A stretch of DNA of 64,000 nucleotides from AWTP1-13 sp963840445 (GTDB lineage Bacteria; Pseudomonadota; Alphaproteobacteria; Rhizobiales; Hyphomicrobiaceae): contig CAWIZC010000023.1 in the NCBI GenBank assembly GCA_963840445.1, positions 561,245 to 625,244 on the forward strand, in the 5' to 3' direction. The position numbers and the translations under genes are program-made. Below the pieces are notes generated by a model, which searched no databases, was not told the DNA's origin, and was given only the letters and a program-made list of their open reading frames with translations. How positions within the stretch are numbered: position 1 is the stretch's first letter; each line of letters opens with the position of its first letter. Positions 8,087 through 16,787 of this stretch are shown piece by piece.

Positions 8087-9286
8087 ATGACAGCCGTCAA
8101 GGCCAACTGCGGGGCCACGCCTGACAGCGAATCCACCGAGCTGCGCCGCGAATTGCGGCTCGATGCGTTCCACCCCGACTATCGCCGTTTCATCCGCGAA
8201 CTCACCAGCTGCTCGACCGCGCTCGAGGATCTGGCCGACAGCTTCCCCGGCCTGCTGTTTGCGCTGGCCAGCAACTACGCAACGCCCGCTCAGCGCGAGC
8301 GCGCTTTCGAGATGGTCTACGATGGCGTGGCGCTGCGCGAGGTCGCCGATGTGCTCGACCTGCCCTGGTGGCTGCGCAAGCTGCCGCCGCGTGCCTTCGC
8401 CGCGCCGCTGCCGAGGTTTCCTGTCGATGCGGACTTCACGTTCCGCATCAGCAACCTGATCCCGGGCGACGAACAGCTGCTGCCGAGCTGGCTCACGCAT
8501 GTGGGTCACGCCTGCGAGGCCTGCGGCCCATCATATGCGCTGTGGGTTGCGCGCCAGTCGGACCTGACCGACCCGCTCAGCGACATGTCGCGGGTGATGG
8601 CGGCGTGGGCCTGGTTCAGCCAGCGCGAGGACCTGCCGGGACACCGCCTGCTGCGGCGGCCGTGGACTTTCGAGATGAGCTTCAAACGGGCGCGCGAGGA
8701 ACTGGCGGCCTGGCGTCAGCGGCTACGCCTCATCGAATGCCTGGGTCCCGGCATCGAAAGCCCGTGGCTCGCCGACGGCTCCGGCCTCGATTTCCAGTTC
8801 GTGGCACTGCGCACGGTCGACGACTTCATCACAGAGAGCGAAGCACTCGACAATTGCCTCGACCAGTACGCCGATCAGCTCAACACCGGCCTCACCGCCG
8901 TGTTTTCGATCCGCAAGGGCGAGCGTCGTGTCGCCTGCGTCGAGATCGGGTTGCACGAGGAGGAGGCGACCATGCCGCAAATCGTGCAGCTGCGTGCCGC
9001 GCGTAACCGGCGTGCGCCTCCCGAGGTCTGGCAGGCGACCTATGCCTGGCTCGGCAGCCAGGCGCTCCAGCCGCTGTCGCCCGAGCGCCATGTGCCAAAG
9101 CCGATACGGCGTGCTGAGGCACGCCGCAAGATGTGGGGCCCCTACTTGGCGTTCCTGGCAGGCACGCCGCACGAGCCGCCGTTCCGCCGCCTGATGCTGG
9201 AGCAGACCGGCGGGCGGCGTGAGGTGCGCCGGCGCCCCCGCGCAATGCCGCGTGCAGTACGACCGGAGCTGGCGCGCCCCGCGTGA
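8087..9286 (+). CDS. PcfJ-like domain protein
   Basis: This 399-residue protein has no signal peptide. Its C-terminal third has the pattern seen in PcfJ-like proteins: an EALDNCLDQYADQL block with a conserved Cys, then TAVFSIRKGERRVACVEIG, then PQIVQLRAARNRRAPPEVW. PcfJ is named from a conjugative plasmid of Gram-positive bacteria, but related domains occur on chromosomes and have no established activity. The N-terminal ~200 residues are helical and otherwise unrecognised, with a CxxC (HACEACG) near residue 145. No conjugation or plasmid genes lie nearby. An ATG at 8087 is preferred over an upstream ATG whose first 21 residues look non-coding. Confidence 0.7.
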   Translation: MTAVKANCGATPDSESTELRRELRLDAFHPDYRRFIRELTSCSTALEDLADSFPGLLFALASNYATPAQRERAFEMVYDGVALREVADVLDLPWWLRKLPPRAFAAPLPRFPVDADFTFRISNLIPGDEQLLPSWLTHVGHACEACGPSYALWVARQSDLTDPLSDMSRVMAAWAWFSQREDLPGHRLLRRPWTFEMSFKRAREELAAWRQRLRLIECLGPGIESPWLADGSGLDFQFVALRTVDDFITESEALDNCLDQYADQLNTGLTAVFSIRKGERRVACVEIGLHEEEATMPQIVQLRAARNRRAPPEVWQATYAWLGSQALQPLSPERHVPKPIRRAEARRKMWGPYLAFLAGTPHEPPFRRLMLEQTGGRREVRRRPRAMPRAVRPELARPA

Positions 9287-9319
9287 GTGCGACAAAACCT
9301 TGCGTCGACTTCGGCTCCG

Positions 9320-9628
9320 CTAGTTGGATTTTGCGCGACCATAGCCTCGCTTTGCCATGCACTGATCGCGCAGTTTGCCGCGATAGGCATCCTCGTTGGC
9401 GACATAGTTGACACCCATCCCGATCGCACCGGCCAGGACGAATGCCATGGTTCCGTTCTCATTGGCTTTTTCGGACGGAATGCCCTGCTTTTCAGCCTGC
9501 TGCCAGCACTGTTCTGCATCCCGCTGAGCTATCGCAGCAGACGTGTTGGCTTTTGAAAACGTATCGCTGGATGCGCAACCTTGCAAAATGAGAGCGCCGC
9601 AAACGGCGCCCACCGCAAATCTGTTCAT
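9320..9628 (-). CDS. Small lipoprotein
   Basis: The 102-residue product starts MNRFAVGAVCGALILQGCAS. Its hydrophobic stretch ends in a lipobox (LQGC), so it is predicted to be processed by signal peptidase II and lipid-anchored. The mature part has a Gly/Ala-rich hydrophobic segment (MAFVLAGAIGMGVNYVAN) and ends RDQCMAKRGYGRAKSN, a pattern common in small alphaproteobacterial lipoproteins of unknown role. It converges with the PcfJ-like gene. Confidence 0.75.
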   Translation of the reverse strand: MNRFAVGAVCGALILQGCASSDTFSKANTSAAIAQRDAEQCWQQAEKQGIPSEKANENGTMAFVLAGAIGMGVNYVANEDAYRGKLRDQCMAKRGYGRAKSN

Positions 9629-9874
9629 GACACCCCTCAGTACGCAAACGAACCCCCACAACGACGGCGTAGCATTAGCCGTGGCGGCCGAGGGTGCGCT
9701 GTGGTCACTGGGTGTCGAAATACGGTTGTCACATATGCGATAGGGCGCAGCCGGGAGCAGGGTCGAAGGTGTCCAACATCATGACAGCTGCGCAGGCCGT
9801 CATGTCCTCCCCGAGCGATGGGCGCAGACAGCGGTGACCTCGAAAGCGGAGCCGCAGACTCCGAGACGGACGCC

Positions 9875-10447
9875 CTACGGTTCCAGCTCGGTGTCCCAGT
9901 AGAGATAATCGAGCCAGCTCTCGTGCAGGTAGTTGGGCGGGAACAGCCGTCCGTTGCGGTGCAGCTCGAACACCGTCGGCCGATACGGCTCCTGCATGGG
10001 ACGCATGCCGGCCTGATCGGGCAGGAAGCCACCCTTGCTCAGATTGCACGGCGCGCAGGCCGTCACGACGTTGTCCCACCGGGTCTGGCCGCCCAGCGAG
10101 CGCGGGATCAGGTGGTCGAAGGTCAGGTCGTCCTTGCAGCCGCAGTACTGGCAGCTGAAGCGGTCGCGCAGGAAGACGTTGAACCGCGTAAAGGCCGGGT
10201 ACAGCGCTGGTTTCACGTAGGTCTTGAGCGAGACCACGCTCGGCAGCCGCATCTCGAGGGACGGGCTGCGCACGAAGCGCTCGTATTCGGAGACGATGTT
10301 AACCCGCTCCAGGAATACGGCCTTTACCGTCTCCTGCCAGCTCCACAGCGACAACGGGTAATAGCTCAACGGCCGAAAATCGGCATTCAGCACAAGCGCC
10401 GGGAAGCGATCTGGTGTGGCAGCGTAGGCGTTCACGAGTTCCTGCAT
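9875..10447 (-). CDS. HNH endonuclease family protein
   Basis: The 190-residue protein has a clear zinc-ribbon HNH core: FSCQYCG, then LTFDHLIPRSLGGQ, then WDNVVTACAPCNLSKGG, with the two CxxC pairs and the catalytic His region. It starts at the ATG at 10447 (MQELVNAYAATPDRF). A longer frame to 10585 is rejected because it reads through the repeat at 10458-10625. Stand-alone proteins of this type are widespread in alphaproteobacteria and their role is unknown. No restriction, phage or CRISPR gene is adjacent. The double-hairpin element ends 10 bases upstream of the start and may contribute to, or have replaced, the leader. Confidence 0.88.
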   Translation of the reverse strand: MQELVNAYAATPDRFPALVLNADFRPLSYYPLSLWSWQETVKAVFLERVNIVSEYERFVRSPSLEMRLPSVVSLKTYVKPALYPAFTRFNVFLRDRFSCQYCGCKDDLTFDHLIPRSLGGQTRWDNVVTACAPCNLSKGGFLPDQAGMRPMQEPYRPTVFELHRNGRLFPPNYLHESWLDYLYWDTELEP

Positions 10448-10457
10448 CCGTTCGACT

Positions 10458-10625
10458 CTAGTGTGATGATCGGAAAATTCGCCTGACCTCGCCGCAAGGC
10501 TGTGAGCGAATTTCCCGATCTGAATCACACTAGTAAGACTCATAGCTCTTGTGTCCCTCATGATTGCGAAGTTCGCTCGGAACAATCGCGGCGAGGTTTG
10601 GCGAACTTCGCAATCGGGACACTAG
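10458..10625 (+). repeat. Double-hairpin element, copy 2
   Basis: Module A spans 10458-10533 and module B spans 10548-10625. Both ends of the element are TA-flanked (CTAGTGTGATGATCGG and CAATCGGGACACTAG). Compared with copies 1 and 4, both arms of each hairpin change together. In B, TTGCGAA pairs with TTCGCAA where the others have TTCCGAA with TTCGGAA. In A, GATCGG pairs with CCGATC in place of GATCGA with TCGATC. The element lies between the esterase gene and the HNH gene. Confidence 0.92.
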
Positions 10626-10732
10626 TGCAGCGAATCACGGTTGGGCCTCATCGAGCGGCGCAATACTAGCGCTGCGTATCAGGGATGTGAAGCCGAGGCC
10701 AAGGTGCCGGCAAATAAGCAGGAATTGTCGCT

Positions 10733-11395
10733 TTAGGGGCGCGCCGGGGCACGCAGGGCACAGGCGATGAAATGCCCGGCAATGGATTGGCCGGTTGGGT
10801 CTATGCCATGCCCCAAGTGCTCGCGGATGTGCCACTCGACGAGATGTCCGGCCTTGGCCAACTGCTCGCGAGCAATGTGGATCACATCGACGGGGATCAG
10901 ATCGTCCGCTTCGCCGTGGATCAGCAGGATCGGAGGGCGCGCCGTTGCCTCCGCCAGGTGCTCGGGTCCGGCAAGCAGGCCGGAGAAGCCGACGATCGCC
11001 GCCGGCGCTGACGGGCGCCTCAGTCCGACATGCAGCGCCATCATGGTGCCCTGGCTGAAGCCGACCAGCACCAAGCGCTCGGGGCTCAGCCGATAGCGCG
11101 CCAGCTCGGCGTCCAGGAAGCGGTCGACGGCCGGCCTGGCGGCTACCACGCCGCGCCAATACTCGGTCGGATCGCGCAGGGTAAGCGGAAACCACTGCAG
11201 GCTGCCGGGCATGCCCGGAATGTCCTCGGGCGCATTCGGCGCCACGAATGCCGTGGCCGGCAGGCGCTGGCGCCAGAGCTCGGCCAGTGCGATCAGATCA
11301 TCGCCGTTGGCGCCATAGCCGTGCAGCAGCACGACCAGCGCGTCCGCCGTCCTGCCGCGCGGCTCCAGCCGCGGCCCATCGAGCTGCATCGCCAT
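10733..11395 (-). CDS. Phospholipase/carboxylesterase family alpha/beta hydrolase
   Basis: The 220-residue alpha/beta hydrolase belongs to the small esterase family (YpfH/acyl-protein thioesterase type). It has LLHGYGANGDDL near the N-terminus (oxyanion region), the nucleophile motif VGFSQGTMMALH with Ser114, ILLIHGEADDLIPVD with the acid, and EHLGHGI with the catalytic His. The substrate cannot be deduced. It follows the Bug receptor gene by 26 bases and is probably the last or next-to-last gene of that minus-strand operon. Confidence 0.9.
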   Translation of the reverse strand: MAMQLDGPRLEPRGRTADALVVLLHGYGANGDDLIALAELWRQRLPATAFVAPNAPEDIPGMPGSLQWFPLTLRDPTEYWRGVVAARPAVDRFLDAELARYRLSPERLVLVGFSQGTMMALHVGLRRPSAPAAIVGFSGLLAGPEHLAEATARPPILLIHGEADDLIPVDVIHIAREQLAKAGHLVEWHIREHLGHGIDPTGQSIAGHFIACALRAPARP

Positions 11396-11421
11396 GGCGC
11401 GATGTTAGAGCAGGACTACTG

Positions 11422-12423
11422 CTATTGCTTCTCCGTTTTCGCGGCGGTGGCGAGGATCGGCGACCAGCGGGCGATCTCGGCGCGCACGAAGCTGTCGAAG
11501 GCGGCAGGGTTGCGCTCGGCCTTGTCCGGTATCGAGCCGCCGAGCTGGGCCAGCCTTTCGCGCACGACGGGCTCGTCAAGCGACTTGTCGAGAGCGGCGG
11601 CCAGCTTGGCGATCACCTCGGGCGGGGTGGCCTTGGGCGCAAACAGGCCGGCCCACACGCTCATCTCGTAGTCAACCCCGGCCTCCTTGGCGGTCGGCAC
11701 ATCCGGCAGCTGGGCCAAGCGCTGCCCGGAGCCGATCGCGTAGGCCTTGACGCTACCGGCCAGCACAGACTCCGCCACGCTCACCGACTGCTCGCACAGG
11801 AAGTCGATGTGCCCGCCCACCACGTCGTTCAGCGCCGGCGCGGAGCCGCGATAGGCAACCAGCGTCGGCTTGGTGCCGACCGCCGCATTGAACAGGACGC
11901 AGGCCATGTGCGAGGAGGCGCCTATCCCGCCGTGTCCCTGTTTCATGGCGTCGCCCTTCTCGCGCAGGATGGCGACGAACTCCTTGAGGTTCTGTGCCGG
12001 GAAGTCCTTGCGGGCGATGATGACCGCCGGCGAATGCGCCGTGATGCCGATCGGCACGAAGTCCGCCACAGGATCATACTTGAGGTTGGGCGTGAGCACG
12101 GGGGCGGCCACGTGCGAGCCCATGGCGGCGGCCAGCAGCGTGTAGCCGTCGGGCGCCGAGGCTGCCGCGCGACCGCTGCCGACCGTGCCGCCGGCACCGC
12201 CGACGTTCTCGATGATCATGGATTGCCCGAGGATTTTCGCCATCTCGTTGGTGACGATGCGCGCCACCACGTCGCTCGCCCCGCCGGCGGGGAACGGTAC
12301 GACCACGGTGATCGATCGAGACGGATAGTCCTGCGCGCAAACCGGGGCGCCGCCGCAGGCCAGCATCATTGCCAAGAGGCAGACAGGCCAGATGCGCAGT
12401 TCGGATTTCGCTCCAGCTTTCAT
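11422..12423 (-). CDS. Tripartite tricarboxylate transporter (Bug/TctC) substrate-binding protein
   Basis: The 333-residue periplasmic receptor has a signal peptide ending GGAPVCAQDYPS. It shows the Bug-family blocks ITVVVPFPAGGASDVVARIV, IIENVGGAGGTVGSGRAA and ASAPDGYTLL. Bug proteins bind small carboxylates or other metabolites. No TctA or TctB membrane gene lies in the window, so this is an orphan receptor, as is common in genomes where Bug genes are amplified. It sits in an operon after a Gfo/Idh dehydrogenase (45-base gap), which suggests uptake and oxidation of one organic acid. Confidence 0.93.
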   Translation of the reverse strand: MKAGAKSELRIWPVCLLAMMLACGGAPVCAQDYPSRSITVVVPFPAGGASDVVARIVTNEMAKILGQSMIIENVGGAGGTVGSGRAAASAPDGYTLLAAAMGSHVAAPVLTPNLKYDPVADFVPIGITAHSPAVIIARKDFPAQNLKEFVAILREKGDAMKQGHGGIGASSHMACVLFNAAVGTKPTLVAYRGSAPALNDVVGGHIDFLCEQSVSVAESVLAGSVKAYAIGSGQRLAQLPDVPTAKEAGVDYEMSVWAGLFAPKATPPEVIAKLAAALDKSLDEPVVRERLAQLGGSIPDKAERNPAAFDSFVRAEIARWSPILATAAKTEKQ

Positions 12424-12468
12424 CGGCGGCTCCTCTCCGTGCTGCCCCGCGCAGCGGCCACAGTTTGG

Positions 12469-13473
12469 TTACTGTTTCAGCAGTTCCGCAACCTCCACCC
12501 GACGCCCCTCGCGCGCGGACAGGATGCCGGCGCGAACGACCGCCAGCGATCGCGTGGCGTAGTCGCCGCCAACTTCGAGCTGACCCTGTCCGCGGGCCGC
12601 GGCGGCAAACTCCTCCAGCTCCTCGACCAAGGTGTCGTTCTTCGTGCAGGCCACCTCTGCCGGCTGGCTTGCACCGCGTCTCAGCACGCGCAGTCCGCCG
12701 TAGAGGTCGTAGTAGGCCGTGGCGTCCTTGCCGTAGATGTTCATCAGGTAGTACTCGGACGCCGAGGCGTAGCTGGCATTCAGCGTGGAAAGCGCACCGT
12801 TCTCGTGCTCCAGGAGCAGGCTTGCCACATCGGGATTGTCGCCGGGCAGCACCAGCTGCGCGAACTGCCCGCGCACGGCCATGATCGGCCCGATCAGGTA
12901 TTCCAGCACGTCGGTGTAGTGAATGCCGATCTGCAGCATGACGCCGCCCGGCATGCCAGCCGCCTGGTAGCGCCAGGACGACAGGTCGATCTTGCCAAGG
13001 CGGTCGCGGCTGATGTTGGCCTCGGCGTTGACGAGCTTGCCAAAGCGTCCAGCGTCAATTTCCTGTTTGACCCAGCGGAAGTGGCTCTCGCGCCGGCGCT
13101 GGTAGCCGAGCGCCAGGACCACGCCGGCCTTCCGGCAGACCTCGGTGATGGCGCGGCCGTCCGTGATGGTATTGGCGATCGGTTTGTCGAGGAAGACGTG
13201 CTTGCCCGCGGCAGCCGCGGCACTGGTGGTGGCCAAGTGCACATCGTTGGGCGTGGTGTTGATTATCGCCTCGATCTCGCGATCGGTCAGCATCGCCTCA
13301 TAGCTGTCGACCGCGCGGCATTTGTACTTGGCGGCGAAGGCTTTGCGCTTGTCTTCGGAGCGGGTGTAGCAGCTGACGATCTGCAGCTTGCCCGAACGCT
13401 GCATGGCATCGGCCAGCACATCGGACCACCAGCCCATGCCGATACAGCCAACGCGTAGCGGACCAGCACTCAA
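12469..13473 (-). CDS. Gfo/Idh/MocA family oxidoreductase
   Basis: This NAD(P)-dependent dehydrogenase has 334 residues. The N-terminal Rossmann fold has the motif VGCIGMGWWSDV. The conserved EAIINTTPNDVH and the catalytic-region GKHVFLDKPIAN (the EKP-type lysine, here DKP) follow, then a C-terminal alpha/beta substrate domain with GGVMLQIGIHYTDVLEYL. Members oxidise or reduce sugars, inositols and related polyols. The substrate here is not determinable. It is co-transcribed with the GlcG-like gene upstream (63-base gap) and the Bug receptor downstream. Confidence 0.92.
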   Translation of the reverse strand: MSAGPLRVGCIGMGWWSDVLADAMQRSGKLQIVSCYTRSEDKRKAFAAKYKCRAVDSYEAMLTDREIEAIINTTPNDVHLATTSAAAAAGKHVFLDKPIANTITDGRAITEVCRKAGVVLALGYQRRRESHFRWVKQEIDAGRFGKLVNAEANISRDRLGKIDLSSWRYQAAGMPGGVMLQIGIHYTDVLEYLIGPIMAVRGQFAQLVLPGDNPDVASLLLEHENGALSTLNASYASASEYYLMNIYGKDATAYYDLYGGLRVLRRGASQPAEVACTKNDTLVEELEEFAAAARGQGQLEVGGDYATRSLAVVRAGILSAREGRRVEVAELLKQ

Positions 13474-13536
13474 GGCTTCCTCCTCCTCCGGTGCGACTGA
13501 AATCGATGCAATTGAAAGCAGCAGTGCGGTGAAGCG

Positions 13537-14013
13537 CTACTTCCAGCTCGCGCCGATCGCTTCGACGGCCGCTCTGGCGATGCGCTGGTCCGTCTCCCAG
13601 TCGCCGCCGCTGACGCCGACGCCGCCGATGCATTGACCATCGACCAGCACCGGCACGCCGCCTTCCATGGCCGTCCACCGCTCCGGCCCGGCCGCCAGCG
13701 CCAGCCCGATGGCGTGGCTGACGTCGAGGTCCTGACCGACTGCTCCCTTGGCCGTAGTCGGGCGCCGGTTCGATGCAGCGCACACCGCCTTGGTGGTGGA
13801 GGAGTGCACGGTGTGGAAGCGGCCGCCGTCCATTCGCTCGAGCAAGATCATGTGCCCGCCGGTATCCACGATCGCGCAGGAGATGGCGACGCCGGACTGG
13901 CCGGCCATGTCGATGGCGGTCGCCATCATCTTCTTGGCGCCCTGGTGCGTGAGGCGTTTGCTCTCCGCGATATACATGGTGTGACGTCCGATTGAGAGCT
14001 TCCGCCCCGACAT
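13537..14013 (-). CDS. GlcG/HbpS family protein
   Basis: The product of about 158 residues has the single-domain GlcG/HbpS fold signatures: LTHQGAKKMMATAIDMA, VAISCAIVDTGGHMILLERMD, then GGVPVLVDGQCIGGVGVSGGDWETDQRIA. Members bind haem or small ligands in some species, and many are uncharacterised genes in catabolic operons. It is likely the first gene of a minus-strand operon with the Gfo/Idh dehydrogenase, the Bug receptor and the esterase. Starts at 14013 (MSGRKLSIG) or 13977 (MYIAESK) are both possible. The upstream frame beyond 14013 does not look coding. Confidence 0.85.
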   Translation of the reverse strand: MSGRKLSIGRHTMYIAESKRLTHQGAKKMMATAIDMAGQSGVAISCAIVDTGGHMILLERMDGGRFHTVHSSTTKAVCAASNRRPTTAKGAVGQDLDVSHAIGLALAAGPERWTAMEGGVPVLVDGQCIGGVGVSGGDWETDQRIARAAVEAIGASWK

Positions 14014-14246
14014 GTTGTTGCCATCAAGGAGGAATGATGGCGGCCCAGTTGCTCCGTTCCGAAATCTCCTGCATCGGCTGGTCGGCCCGAGCGGATTGGG
14101 CCGCGTTGCGCATTTGCTGGTCCACCATAGCGGGCCGCGTGGAGTTCCGGCCAAGCTCACCTGGTTGTGAAAAGCACCAGCAACACAGTCCGCCGAGCTT
14201 GTGCGATACTTTGAGTCGTCGGCGCACAATCACTCTATCGGGGGCA

Positions 14247-14555
14247 ATGTCGATGCAACATGACCGTCTTCTGGCCGCCGCCATCGTGGCTGGCCTGCTA
14301 TTCTCTGCGCAACCCGCCATGGCTTTCACCGTGGACGACAAGAGCGGCAACTATCCCGACGGTACGGCCCGCTATGTCGACACCGACGAGAAGCAGCCTT
14401 CCTCTGCCTTCCGTTTCGGCGTGCAGGGCCAGTCCTCCAGCGACAGTGTTGATCGCAACTCGCCCAGCCTGTTGAGCAATCCCGCGTTCAGCGGAACCCC
14501 ACTCCGGTCTCCGATACCGGATGCCGTCTACACCAATCCCGCACGGCGCAGATGA
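14247..14555 (+). CDS. Small exported protein of unknown function
   Basis: The 102-residue product opens MSMQHDRLLAAAIVAGLLFSAQPAMAF, a clear signal peptide with an AMA cleavage site. The mature part is polar, with FTVDDKSGNYPDGTARYVDTDE, and ends in a Pro/Ser-rich tail (PLRSPIPDAVYTNPARRR). A GGGGG stretch 3-7 bases before the ATG is the ribosome site. I do not recognise the family; similar short secreted proteins are common in alphaproteobacteria. It converges with the VOC gene. Confidence 0.7.
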   Translation: MSMQHDRLLAAAIVAGLLFSAQPAMAFTVDDKSGNYPDGTARYVDTDEKQPSSAFRFGVQGQSSSDSVDRNSPSLLSNPAFSGTPLRSPIPDAVYTNPARRR

Positions 14556-14564
14556 GCCCTCGCC

Positions 14565-14942
14565 TCAGGCTTTGGGGAAGGTAATGGCCTCGATCTTGTT
14601 GCCGTCCGCGTCTTTTACAAAGGCGCCGTAGTAAGTGGTCATCGCGCCTTGGCGTGGGCCGGGCTCGCCATCGCTGCTGCCGCCGTGCTGCAGCGCCAGA
14701 GTGTGGAAGGCGCGCACGGCGTCCTCGCTGGGCGCGCGCAGACACACGTGCATGCCGGTGTCGGCGGGGATGGGTGGCATCTCGGCGCGCAGGTTCAGCC
14801 AGAACTCGGGATACTGTTTGCCGAACCCGACGGTGGCCGGCCGTTCCACCAGGCGGACGTAGCCCAGCGGCGCGAGCACACGCTCATAAAATTGGGCGCT
14901 GGCCGACAGGTCGCGCACCGGTACGGAGACATGATCGATCAT
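14565..14942 (-). CDS. VOC (glyoxalase/bleomycin-resistance fold) family protein
   Basis: The 125-residue protein starts MIDHVSVPVRDLSASAQFYERVLAPLG, the first beta-alpha-beta-beta-beta unit of the VOC fold. It ends YYGAFVKDADGNKIEAITF, which carries the metal-binding Glu of the second unit. It is probably a metal-dependent lyase, isomerase or dioxygenase-like enzyme, and the substrate is unknown. The 9-base gap to the convergent exported-protein gene is unusually tight, with no terminator between them. Confidence 0.88.
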   Translation of the reverse strand: MIDHVSVPVRDLSASAQFYERVLAPLGYVRLVERPATVGFGKQYPEFWLNLRAEMPPIPADTGMHVCLRAPSEDAVRAFHTLALQHGGSSDGEPGPRQGAMTTYYGAFVKDADGNKIEAITFPKA

Positions 14943-14955
14943 GCGGTCAGTCTAG

Positions 14956-15032
14956 CGTGCTTAGACAGGCTCAGCACGGCGTAGCGGCTGGCCTGCGCGC
15001 CAACCCCGCCCGGAGCTTCGTCGAAGGGCGAC
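14956..15032. repeat. Intergenic repeat, CTTCGACAGGCTCAG family
   Basis: Arms GTGCTTAGACAGGCTCAGCA and GCTTCGTCGAAGGGCGAC flank a GC-rich loop. It is related to the elements at 1096-1160 and 18916-19014 and lies between two minus-strand genes. Confidence 0.6.
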
Positions 15033-15062
15033 TTGCGGGCTACAAGGCCGCGTTGCAGCCTG

Positions 15063-15431
15063 TCACCGGTAGACGAACGCCGCCGCGTTGACGATATCGT
15101 ACTCGCATGTGGCGGCAGCCGATCGCGGGCCGGCGCTGATGAACAGATACGGATTGCGGTAGCGTGCGTTCCACATCTTGTGATCGACCTGCCAGAGGTG
15201 CACGTCGACGTTGCGTTTGCCGATGGCGAGCGTGATCGAGCTGGCAGTGCTCCACGACTGCGGATTGATGCCGAGCATGGAGCCCAGCGCATCCTTCTGG
15301 CACGCCTGCACGGCGCGCTCTTTGTAGGCCTGGATGATCACCTCCCGCGTCGCTGTGCGGAACAGGTACTCGTGGTGCAGCACCTTGGCTGCTGCCAGCA
15401 GCGCCAGAACTATGAGCAGAGGCTTCATCAT
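15063..15431 (-). CDS. Hypothetical membrane-anchored or exported protein
   Basis: The product of about 122 residues starts MMKPLLIVLALLAAAKVLHHEYLFRT. This is an uncleaved anchor or signal segment followed by a small periplasmic domain with two cysteines (QACQKDALG and AATCEYDIV) that could form a disulphide. The frame is open upstream to 15581, but that extension is Arg-rich and looks non-coding. No family was recognised. It is divergent from the 3-hydroxyisobutyrate-dehydrogenase-like gene. Confidence 0.65.
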   Translation of the reverse strand: MMKPLLIVLALLAAAKVLHHEYLFRTATREVIIQAYKERAVQACQKDALGSMLGINPQSWSTASSITLAIGKRNVDVHLWQVDHKMWNARYRNPYLFISAGPRSAAATCEYDIVNAAAFVYR

Positions 15432-15626
15432 GGGCCGACGTCCAATATCCGCGCAGGCGCGCTGAAATCTTCGGCGCCTCCGCGTCCCGCGGAGGTCCAG
15501 GCAATGTTGCGCGGACATGGTGAAAAAAGCGTTTCTGCGCGCGCCAGGCCGGGCAACCGGTGAGTATTCAGGGCGTCGCAATTCCTGCTACTACACCCGG
15601 AATGGGCAATCGTGGGAGGACATCGC

Positions 15627-16517
15627 ATGGCCAAGATCGGCTTCATCGGGCTCGGCAACATGGGCACGCCCATGGCCGGCAACCTGGCCAAGAAGGGCCA
15701 CCAGGTGCGTGGCTTCGACCTCGTCAAGGCCAACCTGGAGGCGGCGGTCAAGCGCGGCGTCGAGGCCGCGGGCTCGGCAGCCGACGCGGTGCAGGGCGCC
15801 GAGGTGGTGGTGACGATGCTGCCGGCCGGCAAGGATACGGTGGCCGTCTACGAGAAGGCCGGCGTGCTGCAGGCGGCGAGCAAAGGCACCGTGCTCATCG
15901 ATTCCTCGACCATCGACGTGGCCTCGGCACGTCGCGCGCATGATCTGGCCCAGGCCACCGGCATGCTGTCGCTCGATGCCCCCGTGTCGGGCGGTGTCGG
16001 CGGCGCCGAGGCGGCGACGCTGACCTTCATGGCCGGCGGCAGCAAGGACGCATTCGACAAGGCCAAACCAATCCTGGAGGCGATGGGCAAGCGGGTCGTG
16101 CACTGCGGCGATGCCGGCGCCGGTCAGGCCGCCAAGATCTGCAACAACATGATCCTCGGCATCAGCATGATCGGCGTGGCCGAAGCGTTCGTGCTGGCCG
16201 AGAAGCTCGGCCTGTCGCACCAGGCGCTGTTCGACGTCGCCTCAACGTCCTCCGGCCAGTGCTGGTCGCTGACCAGCTATTGCCCGGTACCGGGGCCGGT
16301 GCCGAACGCGCCCTCCAACAACAATTACAAGCCGGGCTTCGCCTCGGCGCTGATGCTGAAGGATCTGAAACTGGCCCAGGAGGCGGCCGCAGCCGCGGGC
16401 GCCACCACGCCGATGGGAGCGGCGGCAGCACAGATCTATGCCCTGCACAACGCCTGGGGCGAGGGCGGCACCGACTTCTCCGGCATCATCCACTTGATTC
16501 GCGGCAAGAGCGGCTAG
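15627..16517 (+). CDS. 3-hydroxyisobutyrate dehydrogenase family protein
   Basis: The 296-residue NAD-dependent beta-hydroxyacid dehydrogenase has the Rossmann motif GFIGLGNMGTPMAGNL, the substrate motif LDAPVSGGVGGAEAATL and the catalytic-lysine block GAGQAAKICNNMILG. The C-terminal WSLTSYCPVPGPVP segment matches mmsB-type enzymes of valine degradation. GGGAGG lies 7 bases before the ATG at 15627. The TAG stop at 16515-16517 is formed by the left boundary of the double-hairpin element at 16514-16680. Confidence 0.93.
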   Translation: MAKIGFIGLGNMGTPMAGNLAKKGHQVRGFDLVKANLEAAVKRGVEAAGSAADAVQGAEVVVTMLPAGKDTVAVYEKAGVLQAASKGTVLIDSSTIDVASARRAHDLAQATGMLSLDAPVSGGVGGAEAATLTFMAGGSKDAFDKAKPILEAMGKRVVHCGDAGAGQAAKICNNMILGISMIGVAEAFVLAEKLGLSHQALFDVASTSSGQCWSLTSYCPVPGPVPNAPSNNNYKPGFASALMLKDLKLAQEAAAAAGATTPMGAAAAQIYALHNAWGEGGTDFSGIIHLIRGKSG

Positions 16518-16680
16518 TGTGGTGATGGAGAAATTCGCCGGACTCCGCCGCATGGTTCGGAGCGGAATTTCTCGATCTCAATCGCACTAGCAGACCTCTC
16601 TTCCAGTGTCGCTCGTGATTGTCAAGTTCGCTCTGCACCCTGGCTGCGAAGGTGGGCGAACCTCGGAATCGGGACACTAG
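16514..16680 (+). repeat. Double-hairpin element, copy 3
   Basis: Module A spans 16514-16590 and module B spans 16603-16680, with TA at both outer ends (CTAGTGTGGTG and CGGGACACTAG). Several positions have decayed relative to the other copies (TGGTGATGG, ATCGCAC, GTCGCTC), so this is the most divergent full-length copy. The first TAG is the stop codon of the upstream dehydrogenase gene. Confidence 0.9.
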
Positions 16681-16787
16681 AGTTCCTCGCTCAGTGCTTA
16701 TCCAGGCTGGGATGCGGGTTGTTGCCGATACGCGCAAAAGCCGGCACCTGCGACCCTTGCGCCATCACCGGTTGCCTGGATATTGCG

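Noticed and set aside
9875..10585. HNH nuclease as part of a restriction or phage-defence system
   Set aside because: No methyltransferase, toxin, reverse transcriptase or other defence gene is adjacent. The gene sits beside housekeeping and catabolic genes.
11401..11425. TTAGAGCAGGACTACTGC string as a further copy of the AGAGCAGG palindrome
   Set aside because: Only one short arm matches and no partner arm or second stem is present.
11248..13458. A 736-codon plus-strand frame opposite the Bug and Gfo/Idh genes
   Set aside because: It is a typical GC-rich antisense shadow of two clearly identified minus-strand genes.
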